From the NCBI RefSeq assembly GCF_030463565.1, contig NC_134652.1:18639397-18703396 (forward strand): DNA of 64,000 bases, read 5' to 3'. Shown here piece by piece: positions 52,201 to 62,986 of the stretch. Numbering within the stretch: the first letter of the stretch is position 1; each line of letters opens with the position of its first letter. Position numbers and translations under genes: made by a program. This stretch comes from Pelecanus crispus (lineage: Eukaryota; Chordata; Aves; Pelecaniformes; Pelecanidae). The notes beneath the pieces are model-generated. The model was not told where the DNA came from. It did not search any database and saw only the letters and a list, made by a program, of their open reading frames with translations.

Positions 52201-54938
52201 TGCAAGAGCTTGTGTTCCTTAAGAACTCCTTGACATCAAGTGCAATGAATCAAAATGTCTGCCATGTTTTGTAATACTTTCAAATCTTTGCGGTGGTCTC
52301 AGCATTTTCATATAGATTCTTACTAACTTGTGGCTTGTCTGTTTTAACCTTCCTAAGCATGTGTCCTTTCATTTAGGACTGCTATAGGTACATATTGGGA
52401 GCTTGAAGGTTAAAAGAGGGATGGTATTACAGGAGCGCATAACATGACTATTCTGATTTAAACAGATGTTGTGGGGAAGGACAGAAAGAAGCAAAGTTAG
52501 ACTTTGCTTTTACCTTCCCATTAAGATGAATGGAAGAAATTGCAGTTCTGATTCAAGATGTAAGTCTTCCAACTGAACATTCTTCTTGAATGAGAACTGA
52601 TGCAGTTCTAGTTTTAGAGCACCAATGTCAAAAACTTTGCACCTAAAGTGCAAACCTATGTGCTGTACTTACAACTGGACACGTGGGCACGATGGTTATA
52701 TTTGTTTTACTCACTGTTCAATACTAAATTGCTTTTCTTGCAGTCTTCCCTGGGATCTGCATCTCAAATGGTGTTTCTTTTCACAAGTATGCCAGTAATA
52801 AGTTGCTACAGGCTACATTCTGCTCTTACACGCTCACAACTTAATTTCAGTATACTTCTACCACTATAAATCAGAAAAAGATTCCGTGCTTTAAAAGACT
52901 CTCTTGCAAATATTTTATAGGCACGGTTATTCCTATAAACAAAATATGGTTATTCTTCTGTAGAGAAGCATTTTCAGTTTACAAATAGAACACTACCCAA
53001 AATAGTGAGGTCTTAAAAGGAAGCTGTTAGACGACAGTATTTTTCGTTACTTCACGTCTGAGCCTGACAAAATTCAAGTTTCCCATTACAGATTTCCCCC
53101 CTGCCTTTTTCCTCATAGAGGAGTTAAAACCAAAACCAAACCCCCAACCTGTTTACAAGTGACGTGCTAGGGAGAACATAGTGACCTTTTAAAGGAATTA
53201 CTGTATTGTTGTTGCTTTGAAAGTGGCTCTAGTAAGATTGGTGCTTGCTGTGCATATAATTCCCTTCTAAATTTTGTCTAACGAGCTTTAGTTAGTTACA
53301 AGTGTTGGTTTGGGTTTTTTTCTTTTTGGAAGTGATGCAGAGGAAAGACCTTCGGTATGTATATGTTCAAGTATAAATTTGTCGAGTAAGTTTTCTGACA
53401 ACTATTTAGCACTGATTTCCATAAGAGAGAATATGACAGTCTGGCAAAAGGACTAGAGTTGGAGGGGACTTCTAAACTGTAATTTCTCCTCCTAGATGCT
53501 AACAAAGGTTAGGGATGGGATGCAGAAAGGGCAGACAAACAAAAAATAGGAGGGGAAGAGGGAATAAAGGTGAGGAGTAGCTGAGAAGCTGAAACTGAAA
53601 AATTGATTGAAGAGTTTAAAAGGCTAGGAAGAAGGTTTATTACTGACAACAAATGCTAGAGGAGGGAGAAGAAAAGTACAGTCACAATTTCTTGAGTCTT
53701 AACATTATTTTGTATAGTAGTGCCAGAGTGTTTCTCAGCTTCTTACTATCTTAATTACTGTCTTAGTGGTTACACATAAGAGGCTTTTACTGTTTTATCT
53801 TCATGATGTTACTCAAGTTGTTGAGCAAACAAAACTTAAGCATCAAAATAGTGCTGCAAAACTTCAGTTAGTGCATAATGTCTAATTAGATTGTATCTTG
53901 ATAGTTAAATTATAGGGATGCTGTTGCCATACACTTTTATAAAGTTTTAACTATGATTGCAATGGCATGTGTAAAATACTTATTTTAAAAAAAATATATC
54001 AAACCAGATTATATTTGTAGTAAGAGCCTTATTTAGATAATAAACCAGAATCTTCAATATCTTCACTATGGGAATTAGGAAATTATTTCACAGTAAAAAC
54101 TAAATTATTTGGTCCACACATCTGATATTTTCCTAGTTGAGATTCATATTTTACTTTCTCTTGCACATTGTAAGGTGTCCAAGGGTCTGGCCTAATCATC
54201 TGATCAGATATCCAGGAATTACTAGGATGTGTGTTCTCTTCAGGCCGCATAGCCTGTCAGTCTTGTGTTTTCTCCTTATAGAATTAGTATGTTTGAATTT
54301 TATATATCCAGGTAATTCTTCAGTGCAGAAACTCCCTCCTTTAGTGGTACGATAGTATTCTTGAAGTACTTTGTAACTTAAATCTATTTTGTATAATATA
54401 AATTATCTGAATGAAGTACTCTCTCTTTTCAAAGAGAGGGAATTAATTCAATATAATTATTTACAGTTTGTTTTGTGATGCATTGTATCATTTGTGGTCT
54501 TTTGTCATTTAAGTGGATTGGAGTTAGTTTCTCAAGTAACTGACTACTATATTGAACTTATATTTTTAATTTTTAAAAATTACCAAAATATCTGCAGTAG
54601 AAGGAGATGATGATACCTTTAAAAATATATGGATTTTTCATATGTGGAATTATTCAGAGGTTGAACTACAGTCTCAGTGGTTTTTTAATTCATAAATTAT
54701 CTAAAAGTTAAATTAGTAATTCAGAATGTATTAAAAGCATCTGTTTAGCTATCTGTAATGTTAATAACAGAACAAGACTGTGGTACAAAATACATTTTTG
54801 GTGAATAAGCATGAAGCAACAAGCATCATCTCCTCCGGGTGCATATTTTCTAAAACTATATGCTTTTACGTGTGAAAGTTTATTTTAAGCATGTAAAAGT
54901 AGCAAAAAAATCTTCTTTTTCCCTTCCTGTAATTACAG

Positions 54939-55141
54939 AAGCTGCTGGGTTTGTTTTGCTACTGATGAGGATGATCGGACAGCAGAGTGGGTGAGACCTT
55001 GCAGGTGCAGGGGCTCTACGAAATGGGTTCATCAGACTTGTCTACAGCGCTGGGTGGATGAAAAGCAAAGAGGAAACAGTACTGCTAGAGTTGCTTGTCC
55101 TCAGTGCAATGCAGAATATTTAATAGTATTTCCAAAGCTAG
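54939..55141 (+). CDS. MARCHF5: MARCHF5 coding exon 2: RING-CH domain
   Basis: 203 nt between acceptor TTACAG and donor GTAAGA encode Arg15 (last base) to the first base of Gly83. The whole C4HC3 RING-CH (RINGv) zinc finger is here: Cys17, Cys20, Cys36, Cys38, His46, Cys49, Cys68, Cys71. Conserved WVRPCRCRGS and QRWVDEKQRGN lie between. His46 corresponds to human His43, whose change abolishes ligase activity. The domain recruits the E2 enzyme on the cytosolic face. Residue 48 is Thr where human has Ala. All zinc ligands are intact, so the ligase should be active. Confidence 0.97.
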
Positions 55142-56649
55142 GTAAGATATGTATCTTTTAAATTTTAAACATAATATAATGAGTTGTTTCTTTATACTGT
55201 TCCTACTTTTTTTTCCTTTTTTGAACTCAGAGCATCGCTTCTGTTGAAAATTTGTCTATTCCCTTTTCCAGACAGAAATAAGTAACTTTAATACTCTGGT
55301 TGTGTCCTATTTGGTGGCTTAGTTAAATACCTTCTGAAAATTTTGGATGTGTTCCACTTAGGTATATTGATAAGTCTTAAAAGCGATTGACCTATAATTA
55401 ATTCATGGTTAATGTGATTTTTTTTTTTTTCCCCTTTGTTAGGCAGAGGGCGACTTCTTTCAGCAATTGTCACATATTAGCACATAAACACATCCCTTCC
55501 CTCCACGGCCCCCCGCCCCGGGTTTGCAGAGAAACTGTTATCAAAGGAAATTCAGAGACCCTTACTGAGCAACTTGTTGCGTTACCTGAAAAACATATTT
55601 TTACTTTGGGAGCCATTCCTGAGTCAATATTGCCCTGTATTCAAGAGGCAGAATATCTGTGGTTGCTGGGCACTGTTCTAGCTCTGCTTGTCAAGGTGAA
55701 AGAAAAAAGCTGGAGATGGTCTTCCAGAGTCTACTTACTTGAGTAGCAGAGTAGGACACTGCACAATATGTTGCATGTATTTAAATTAGCAGTGGTTGCT
55801 GTTATTCCGGCCTTGTTCTACTGGCTATATTAAATAGGGCAAGAAAATGAAATGTTGCCATGGAAACTTAAATTTTGTTTAAAAGTAAAACTGCTTGTTA
55901 AAGAAATGCTGGTACAACATGTAAATACAGGCATTTAGAGGATTTTAGAGAAGGTTTTTTCAAGTATCTTATTTCTGTGATGAAACAGTTGAAAATAACT
56001 TGCACTGTCAGTTCTTTGGGACAGGACCTCTTTTCTGTTAGTATAAGGGCTGACAAAATTAAGGTGTGAAGGGAACTTTATATGGGTGATGACATCTATT
56101 TCCATGCTAGAACACTGAGTAATGGGAAAGAAAATATGGACTAGTGTATTGTTGATACTCAGGAAAACATAAACCAGCATGAAACTTACTACCAGGTTAT
56201 TCATATATCAACCACAATTCGGCTTTGCTATAAGGTAGACAGGAACCTTAATTGTCATCATAAAGAAGGCATCAAATGATAACATTTAGCATTGGCTTTG
56301 GGGAAAAAAATGGTTCGATATCAGGACATTTATAAAGTACCACAAAACTTGAAGCTGTTTAAAATTCTTACTTGTATCTTGAATGATGAAATTGTAATGT
56401 AAACTGCATTTGCATTTTATTTTGGCAATGGGAAAAAGGGGAAGCAACAATAGTTTGGAGAGGATACATGGACAGAAACAACAACAAGCATTTTCATTTG
56501 TTCTTGCAATTTGTGGTATACTTTATTTGAAAGCTAAGATTCCTAAATGCTAACATTTGTAGCTTCTGAAGCCACCCTACAATTCTTGCATGAGATTGTT
56601 CAGCTCTTGCATGCAAGGATCTTCTGATGTATTTCCCTCACAATACCAT

Positions 56650-56750
56650 CTTTTTCCATTTTTAAAGATGAGAAGGGCATAAAAATTCAGACTTGTGTGT
56701 AAGAGTACACAAGATATTGATATAGAGCAGGGAAATGAATTTGGGTCCAT
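56650..56750 (+). repeat. Faint MIR-like SINE fragment
   Basis: The order 'ttttccatttttaaagatgag', then 'acttgtgtgtaagagtacacaag' and 'gggaaatgaatttgggtcca' follows the 3' half of MIR elements, in which a TTTTACAGATGAGG block is followed by a CACACAGC region and a GGATTCGAACCC-type end. Many mismatches; recognised by eye only. Confidence 0.4.
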
Positions 56751-58688
56751 CAAACATCAATCATGAGCTTGAAGTGCCTTAACAAGTGAGACAGTCTTGC
56801 CCTGTTGTAGCTCTTTCTAGTAACCCAAAACTGTTACATCACAACTCATCTATAAGTCAGTCAAGGTCACACCGGGTGGAGTTAGGACAGTAAGATGTTT
56901 GCAAGCAGTCTTGCCAGTAGCCCTGTCTCTGCTGCAGCAGGTATCTTTTGAAGACATTGCTAGTCAGATCATTCAAGAAATTAAAATTACTTGAGCAGTG
57001 AAGAAGTAACAACTAAAGTTTCCCTGAGGTATCATAGTTCAGAAACTTACTTACATTGAGACTTCTCTAATGTACTGCTGGAAACTTTTTTCTAAAAACA
57101 AATTTCTGTGAAAGGGCACTCCCTAACACAACTTCTTTTATTTATGATTATAGTTCTTAAGTAATATCAACTTGAGGAGACATCAGTGAATATCTTTATA
57201 AGTAACAGTGGGTGTCTTTTTTATATATTTACCAATTCAAAACAACCTCCTTAGTGACCTGTCGTCTTAAAATTACAATTCCATTTCAAATTTGATAGTG
57301 CATATCAGTTTTAGAGATTGGTAGTAACTGTGTTCTTACTAGCTGTTTTCCTCTCTTCTGAGAACTTTTTTATTAAATAGGAAAATATTATTGCCACTTT
57401 GAAAGTACCTGAAGTATCTTCTAGATAATTATTTCAGTTTAATAAATAGAAAATGGAGTTTGGCAGAAAAAGCTCTGTTCAAGCATGATAGTTTACAAAA
57501 TATTTTTAATTTTTTAAATTTTGTATTTCCTTCTTTAATTTGTATGTCAGTGATATTTAATTTCCTGCTTCTTCCTTAATATCATCTTAAAAGAAACAGT
57601 TACATTTGTCCTCCTTTCTTACTACTTCCTTCCTAAAGGGCTAATTAAAAAGAAAAAGAAATTGGAACAATGTTTTTCTAGTCTTTTCTCAAGGTTCTAT
57701 ACCTAATTCTGTAGCTTGCTTCTTTTAATGATTAGTATCAGTAGGTGCAATTTATTAGTACTTTTAGTGTTAGACTTCTGCTCTTGCCGTCTCATCTTGC
57801 CAAGATATACAAGGCAAGCTTCAGTGCTTTGTGTTGCCCTTTAGGACTTGCTAAATATGATGGGTTTTTTGAGTCTCTTGTCTTGACCTTCTTCAAACAA
57901 ATGTAAGTTTTCAAAATGGTACAACTTTTCCAGTGACTGTGGGAAACAGTCAAGATGTGTAAATTACTGTGCATTTAGTACTTGCAGTTATGACCTTGTT
58001 GCTGCTTTCAGCACATGGATAGACATCCCAACACTTAAGTCTGTCCTGGAAAGTTAAACATAAATGTTACTACAGTTGAACTGCTTGTTCCAGGTTTTGT
58101 ATTTTGAGTAGTGTTCCTTCTTCAGAAACCCTTTAATTTTGGTACCTAATCAATAATAGGATGCTCAACTTGAGAGTAAATTAACTCTATAGTTACACTT
58201 TGCCAACTACTTATGGACTAATCTGCATTGGTTGATGTATTTGAAGCAGGGTGCTGGTGAGGTGTTTACTATCTTACAAGCCACATAAAGATGCTTCCTG
58301 CCCTTAAAACTAGAGCTTATTACTAAAACAAAGAATCCATGCTGTACTAGAAGATGCACGCACAGGTAATTTGAAGTACATAAGTAGCAGGCTAAGAACT
58401 TGAGGCTCCAGCAGAGCTGGAGTAGAGAGTACATTAAGCAATATTCTGCCCAAGTTGCTTAGGACTGCCTGCTAGTCTGATACTTTACTTGGCAGTATTT
58501 ACAATGACTTCTGTCAAGACTGCATATAAGCAAAATGTATTTAAATTGTCGCTCTTCAGTATGGTATTCACACACATCCCTGTGTATGGGGGAAAAAAAA
58601 GTTGTAACCCTTCTACAAGATCTCCGGATGCTACCGCTGTAAAAACAGTATGGAAAATCCTACCCTGTGGTTTTGTACCAAAAAAAAA

Positions 58689-58716
58689 GGGGGGGGGGGG
58701 GGGCGGGGGGGGGGGG
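58689..58716. repeat. Interrupted G run (15 G, C, 12 G)
   Basis: G15-C-G12 follows an A8 run. It is G-rich on the MARCHF5 sense strand, so the pre-mRNA could fold a G-quadruplex here. Confidence 0.9.
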
Positions 58717-59488
58717 AGGATAAAACAACCCACCACAAAACAGATGTATTTGGGAGTGCTTTACAAGGATACCAGTGCTGACAAAACATGACAATGAACG
58801 AGTTCAATAAGATGTTCCTGTTGCTTGTTTTCACTGGCTGACTTGAGCTGAGTAGGACTGGTTGTTTTGAAAGCATTCACACTAGACCTGCTTTCTTGAA
58901 AGAGAGGAACCAACTAAGTCATGAAACAGGAGTCACAATTTTGTCAGTGTGGCTGACAGAAATACATTTTCTGCAAACTTTTTTTGAAGTGAATTTCAAA
59001 TCTTGATTGTATGTTTAAATGCACACCTTTTAATTCATTTGGTGTAAATATGATAGTTCAGAGACAGTCTCTTTGGGAACAGTGTGCTAAAAAAAAACCC
59101 TAAAAAACCCCCTAACAATATAAAATTGTTATATACTAGGAGTATTCAAGCTAAGAATTGAACTGCTAGTGATTTTTTTGTGTATTTGGAGAATGCCAAA
59201 TACAATACCTTTACCTTTAGAAAGGTAAAAAAGAAGAAATCCTTGGCACCTAATCTTCTCAATTCTGTGCAAGGTCAGAACAAGTTTTGATTAATTGGAG
59301 GTCAGGAGGAAAATGGCATACAAACTCAGGATAGGGGTACAAAACAGCCTGGCAGTTGCCTAACTAGCCTGGCAATTGAAATTCATCTAGTAGCAGTCTT
59401 GTACCTCTAGTGTATCAGGACTTCAGTAAGTCATTTCACACCATTGCTCAAGAGATCACTCCTTCCCTATGCCACCCCTCCACCCCCC

Positions 59489-59516
59489 AAAAAAAAAAGA
59501 AAGAAAGAAAAAAAAA
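59489..59516. repeat. A-rich/(AAAG)n simple repeat
   Basis: An A run with three AAAG units follows a C-rich stretch. Low-complexity intronic DNA. Confidence 0.85.
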
Positions 59517-59629
59517 GTATTAGGAAGTAGTAAAAGAATTATAGGCTGGAGTGAGTAAACCATGATGAGACAGATGGAAGATTAATTACTTGAAGAATGC
59601 CTATAGGCTGCTTTTGAGAATAACTTTTT

Positions 59630-59705
59630 CATATATTATAATGTATAATAATGTAATAATATACAACAGACAAAGATATATATGATATAATATTATGGAA
59701 TAATA
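59630..59705. repeat. AT-rich low-complexity tract
   Basis: A stretch made almost entirely of TATAATAAT-type words, about 900 bases upstream of MARCHF5 exon 3. Confidence 0.7.
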
Positions 59706-60600
59706 TTTTCACTGATTTTGGTAGGAAAAAGTAGGAGGGAGCTAAGAAGAACTAGTCATGCATATGAGCTGGAGGAGGACAAATACAAAAGTAATGTGGA
59801 ATCTGATCATGGTGGTATTTTTCACTTCCATATACACGTTTCAGACTTCAGCTTCTGGCTTTTGCTTTGCTGGTGCTCTTGCAGTCTCTCAAAGAAAAGA
59901 TGCAAGCATGCCCTTGTTTACCTCACCAAAGTTGGTCAGGGTAATGTCCTGCCCTGTTTAAGTCTGGGAAGTGCAGTTGTCCATAGACAACAATGAAAGT
60001 CTATTCATGCATTGTTGTCAAAGGCGCTAAATAACCTGAATAGGAGGGGGTTTTCCTCCAACATTTGAGAGGTGGTCCTCTAAAAATATTGAATGCAGCC
60101 TCTTTCAGCAGAAGAAATCTTTCATATTGACTGTGCTACTTTTTACTGTACAGCAGGATAGTTTAGTGACAGAATTCTTGGGTGAAGCTGTCAGATGAGC
60201 ACATGAAGTACATTACAAGTAATCAGTATTTCTTCGTTTTGAGAGCTAAAACATCCAACAAAAAAGCCACTAAGCCTAAAATGGTTTCTACAACAGAACA
60301 ATTCTGATTCAACACAAAGGAAGCTAATCAACTTCAGTGGGTAGGTTAGTCAGTGCTCTAATCAGTATATTAATCTCTCAGAAAGATGTTGCAGTGAATG
60401 AAATGATAGGTAGAAATAAGTTACAAATTTAGCTTAGTAGCTTTTTAATTATAAGTTCTCGTTTAAACTCCATGTGTGGGATGTCAGATTTGTATTTTGC
60501 CAAGTTCATTCTTTCTTCTTAGTGGTAGATGCTGAGAGCTTTCTTCAGTACGCTTATATATATATGTATATCTTGAAACCTTACTTTTCCTCTGTCATAG

Positions 60601-60731
60601 GTCCAGTTGTTTACGTTTTGGATCTTGCAGATCGACTGATCTCAAAGGCATGTCCATTTGCTGCAGCTGGAATCATGGTGGGCTCTATATACTGGACAGC
60701 TGTTACATATGGAGCTGTGACGGTGATGCAG
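60601..60731 (+). CDS. MARCHF5: MARCHF5 coding exon 3: first membrane segment
   Basis: 131 nt from acceptor CATAG to donor CAG|GTACAC encode Gly83 (last two bases) to Gln126. The stretch from about Ala99 to Met125 (AAAGIMVGSIYWTAVTYG and neighbours) is hydrophobic and forms the first of four membrane spans of the MARCHF5 family. It ends in phase 0. The frame also reads on past the donor for a while, but the next exon restores the family sequence VVGHKEG. Confidence 0.96.
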
Positions 60732-62196
60732 GTACACATGTATTCCCTCTTCTTACCAGCTTTGAAAGCAAGTTTTCTGAAGAAGTCAATTAATTAAGAC
60801 TCCTCTTTCCTCAGCTTAAAACATGCTTTAGCTGCTTTCAGCACTTCCAGTGTAGTTAACAAGTGAATTCAAGACAGGTAGATAGAAAGCTTCTCACTTT
60901 TAACTGATCATACTGTATAAAGCCAAGTATCCCTGTTCAAACATAGTTTAGTCTGCAGCTAACAAAATTCACTACTACTGGAGCTGGCTGCCCTTTCTGT
61001 GGCAGGCTGGTGAACCCACTTCTGTTCTTACAGAAAAGGTGCAATTACCACCTAACCGCTAATAATGAGTAGTCTAATTCTTCAGAAGAGACATGAGACT
61101 AATATCATCTTTTACCTGTAGAAAAACTTTGCTGGTAACATTCAAAGGGTTGAGACAGGGTGAATTTTTCAGTCCTGCCACTTTTTTATTGTATAAAGAA
61201 AAATGCATGCTCTGAATGGTGTGACTCATTCATAAACAACAAATGCAAACCACTGCAAATTTATAGTATGTTCTCTTAATTACTTCAGAATGTATGGTTA
61301 GTTGAAAGCGGGAAAAATACTTATTTTTCCTATTTTGGTTCTTGTGAACTTGCTATTTAAATATAAAAATAACGTTGACAGATGGTAGATTATTAGCTAT
61401 GGAAAGACTTGTTTATGGCTGTCCTCATTCAACTACGAGACAAGAGTTTTTGTAGACTGTACAACTAGAAGTACCTTCACCCTTTTAGTTGTTGATTCCT
61501 GTACGTATGTTATATAAACTGCAAAGTCTGATTATTTTTTTTGTGCCAGTAGAAAGGTTTAGACACATTGGTAATGACTGTCCTTTGAAATCATAGCACT
61601 AATCACGTTTAAAAATAAAGAGAAGATATGCTGCTATTTCCACTACAGTTGAAAATAATGTACCTCTTCCTGCATTGTCTAGAGAAGCAATACTTTTTAA
61701 TACTGTGATCTCTGTTGCATAAGGTATTGCTAAATAACAGAAATTTTTGATTAAAACATTCTGAGATACTTGCTATCAATTTATCCTTGAAAACTAGTAT
61801 CTAATCAATTTCTGAGTGTAGAATTAATAATTCTAAAACTGTAAATTCTTCTGTGCATTTTGGAAAGCATGCTATTTTGATATTTCAGATGTTTGAGCTT
61901 TTACTCATACAGAAGCACATGAAACTTTTCTTGAGGTGGTAAGGAATTGTGTTACAGCTCTCTGCAAGATTAATGACTCGCAAATTAGGGCTGGTAGCTT
62001 GTCTGCATTACACTTGATAAGTAACCAAGGATGCAAAGGGAAAACTGAGTATGTTAAGTAAAAGAGTAGTATTCTTTTTTCTTTCTATAAGTTAAAATAG
62101 GTGGGTAGCCCCAAACAAACCAGAATTTTTTTAAGTTATATTCTTCGTTCAGTTGTGATCTTTGTTATGTTTGTCAACTATATACATATTTACTAG
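60732..62196 (+). other. MARCHF5: MARCHF5 intron 3
   Basis: About 1.5 kb of AT-rich intron between GTACAC and TTTACTAG. I see no other feature in it. Confidence 0.85.
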
Positions 62197-62380
62197 GTTG
62201 TGGGTCACAAAGAAGGTCTTGATGTCATGGAGAGAGCTGATCCTTTATTTCTTTTGATTGGACTTCCCACTATCCCAGTCATGCTAATATTGGGCAAGAT
62301 GATTCGTTGGGAGGACTATGTGCTCAGACTGTGGCGCAAATACTCTAATAAGCTACAAATTTTGAACAGCATATTTCCAG
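62197..62380 (+). CDS. MARCHF5: MARCHF5 coding exon 4: second membrane segment
   Basis: 184 nt encode Val127 to the first base of Gly188. They include GHKEGLDVMERADP, the hydrophobic LFLLIGLPTIPVMLILG (second span, about residues 143-160), then the charged loop RWEDYVLRLWRKYSNKLQ and SIFPG. It matches the human protein closely. Donor CCAG|GTAATG; ends in phase 1. Confidence 0.96.
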
Positions 62381-62819
62381 GTAATGTGATTAAATTGAAA
62401 AGGAAATATCAAGCTTGAATTGGTGCCTTTGGGAGATGGGGATAGGCGAGTAGTTTTCGCCATTCTTAAGTAAAGGTGATAACACCTTCCCTCGGGTTTA
62501 CGTTCAGCCTATTTACACTGTGTTTGTATAGTCCCTAGTGAGAAAGGTGGGGCAAGAGGAGCAGGAGCATGGTTTCAATTAAGGCCTTAGTAACAAAACA
62601 TGGTACTAAAGCTACTAAAAATCATGGGTCTTATTTGAAAGTAAAAATTAATACAGTCATTTAATGGAAACAGAATATTTACTGAGAAGAGGGGTAGTTC
62701 TCAAAGTAACTGAGCTATAGATTTATAATGGAGCAGGGGGTGGACACTAATGTGCTTTCTGTGTTCTGTTTGAGGTAGTGGCTATGTAACCTCTTCTTCC
62801 CCCACTCTCATCCCTTTAG
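62381..62819 (+). other. MARCHF5: MARCHF5 intron 4
   Basis: 439-base intron with a strong pyrimidine-rich acceptor (CCCTTTAG). Nothing else is seen. Confidence 0.9.
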
Positions 62820-62986
62820 GCATTGGATGTCCTGTTCCTCGTATTCCAGCAGAGGCCAACCCTTTGGCAGATCATGTCTCTGCTACACGTATTCTGTGTG
62901 GAGCTCTAGTTTTCCCTACTATTGCCACGATAGTTGGCAAACTCATGTTCAGCAGTGTTAACTCAAATTTACAAAGGACAATCTTG
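62820..62986 (+). CDS. MARCHF5: MARCHF5 coding exon 5: third membrane segment
   Basis: 167 nt complete Gly188 and run to Leu243: IGCPVPRIPAEANPLADH, then ATRILCGALVFPTIATIVG (third span, about residues 209-229), then KLMFSSVNSNLQRTIL. It ends in phase 0 at TTG|GTAAGA. In the human protein the next residues begin GGIAFVAIKG, the fourth span; that exon is not seen before 64000. Confidence 0.96.

Larger units (their letters stand above)
35989..54938 (+). other. MARCHF5: MARCHF5 intron 1 (about 19 kb)
   Basis: Intron from donor AG|GTACGG to acceptor AATTACAG|AAGC. The first 250 bases belong to the CpG island; the rest is AT-rich. It contains a CR1 copy (43.37-43.79 kb), a 10-bp hairpin at 46410-46432, a 19-bp tandem duplication (48158-48195), and a C run (49272-49292). 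I recognise no other exon, RNA gene or transposon. Confidence 0.85.
55142..60600 (+). other. MARCHF5: MARCHF5 intron 2 (about 5.5 kb)
   Basis: AT-rich intron with acceptor TCTGTCATAG at its end. It contains a faint MIR-like fragment (about 56650-56750), an interrupted G run (58689-58716), an A/AAAG-rich stretch (59489-59516) and an AT-rich tract (59630-59705). A 113-codon open frame at 55405-55746 includes a small GC-rich patch but resembles nothing I know. Confidence 0.85.

Noticed and set aside
55405..55746. 113-codon open frame with a GC-rich patch in MARCHF5 intron 2
   Set aside because: No recognisable domain; overlaps intron directly after exon 2, and its start lies in a T-rich stretch.
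58485..58876. Frames with poly-Pro or poly-Gly runs near the G run (similar ones at 33 kb and 49 kb)
   Set aside because: The runs are translations of G or C homopolymers inside introns.
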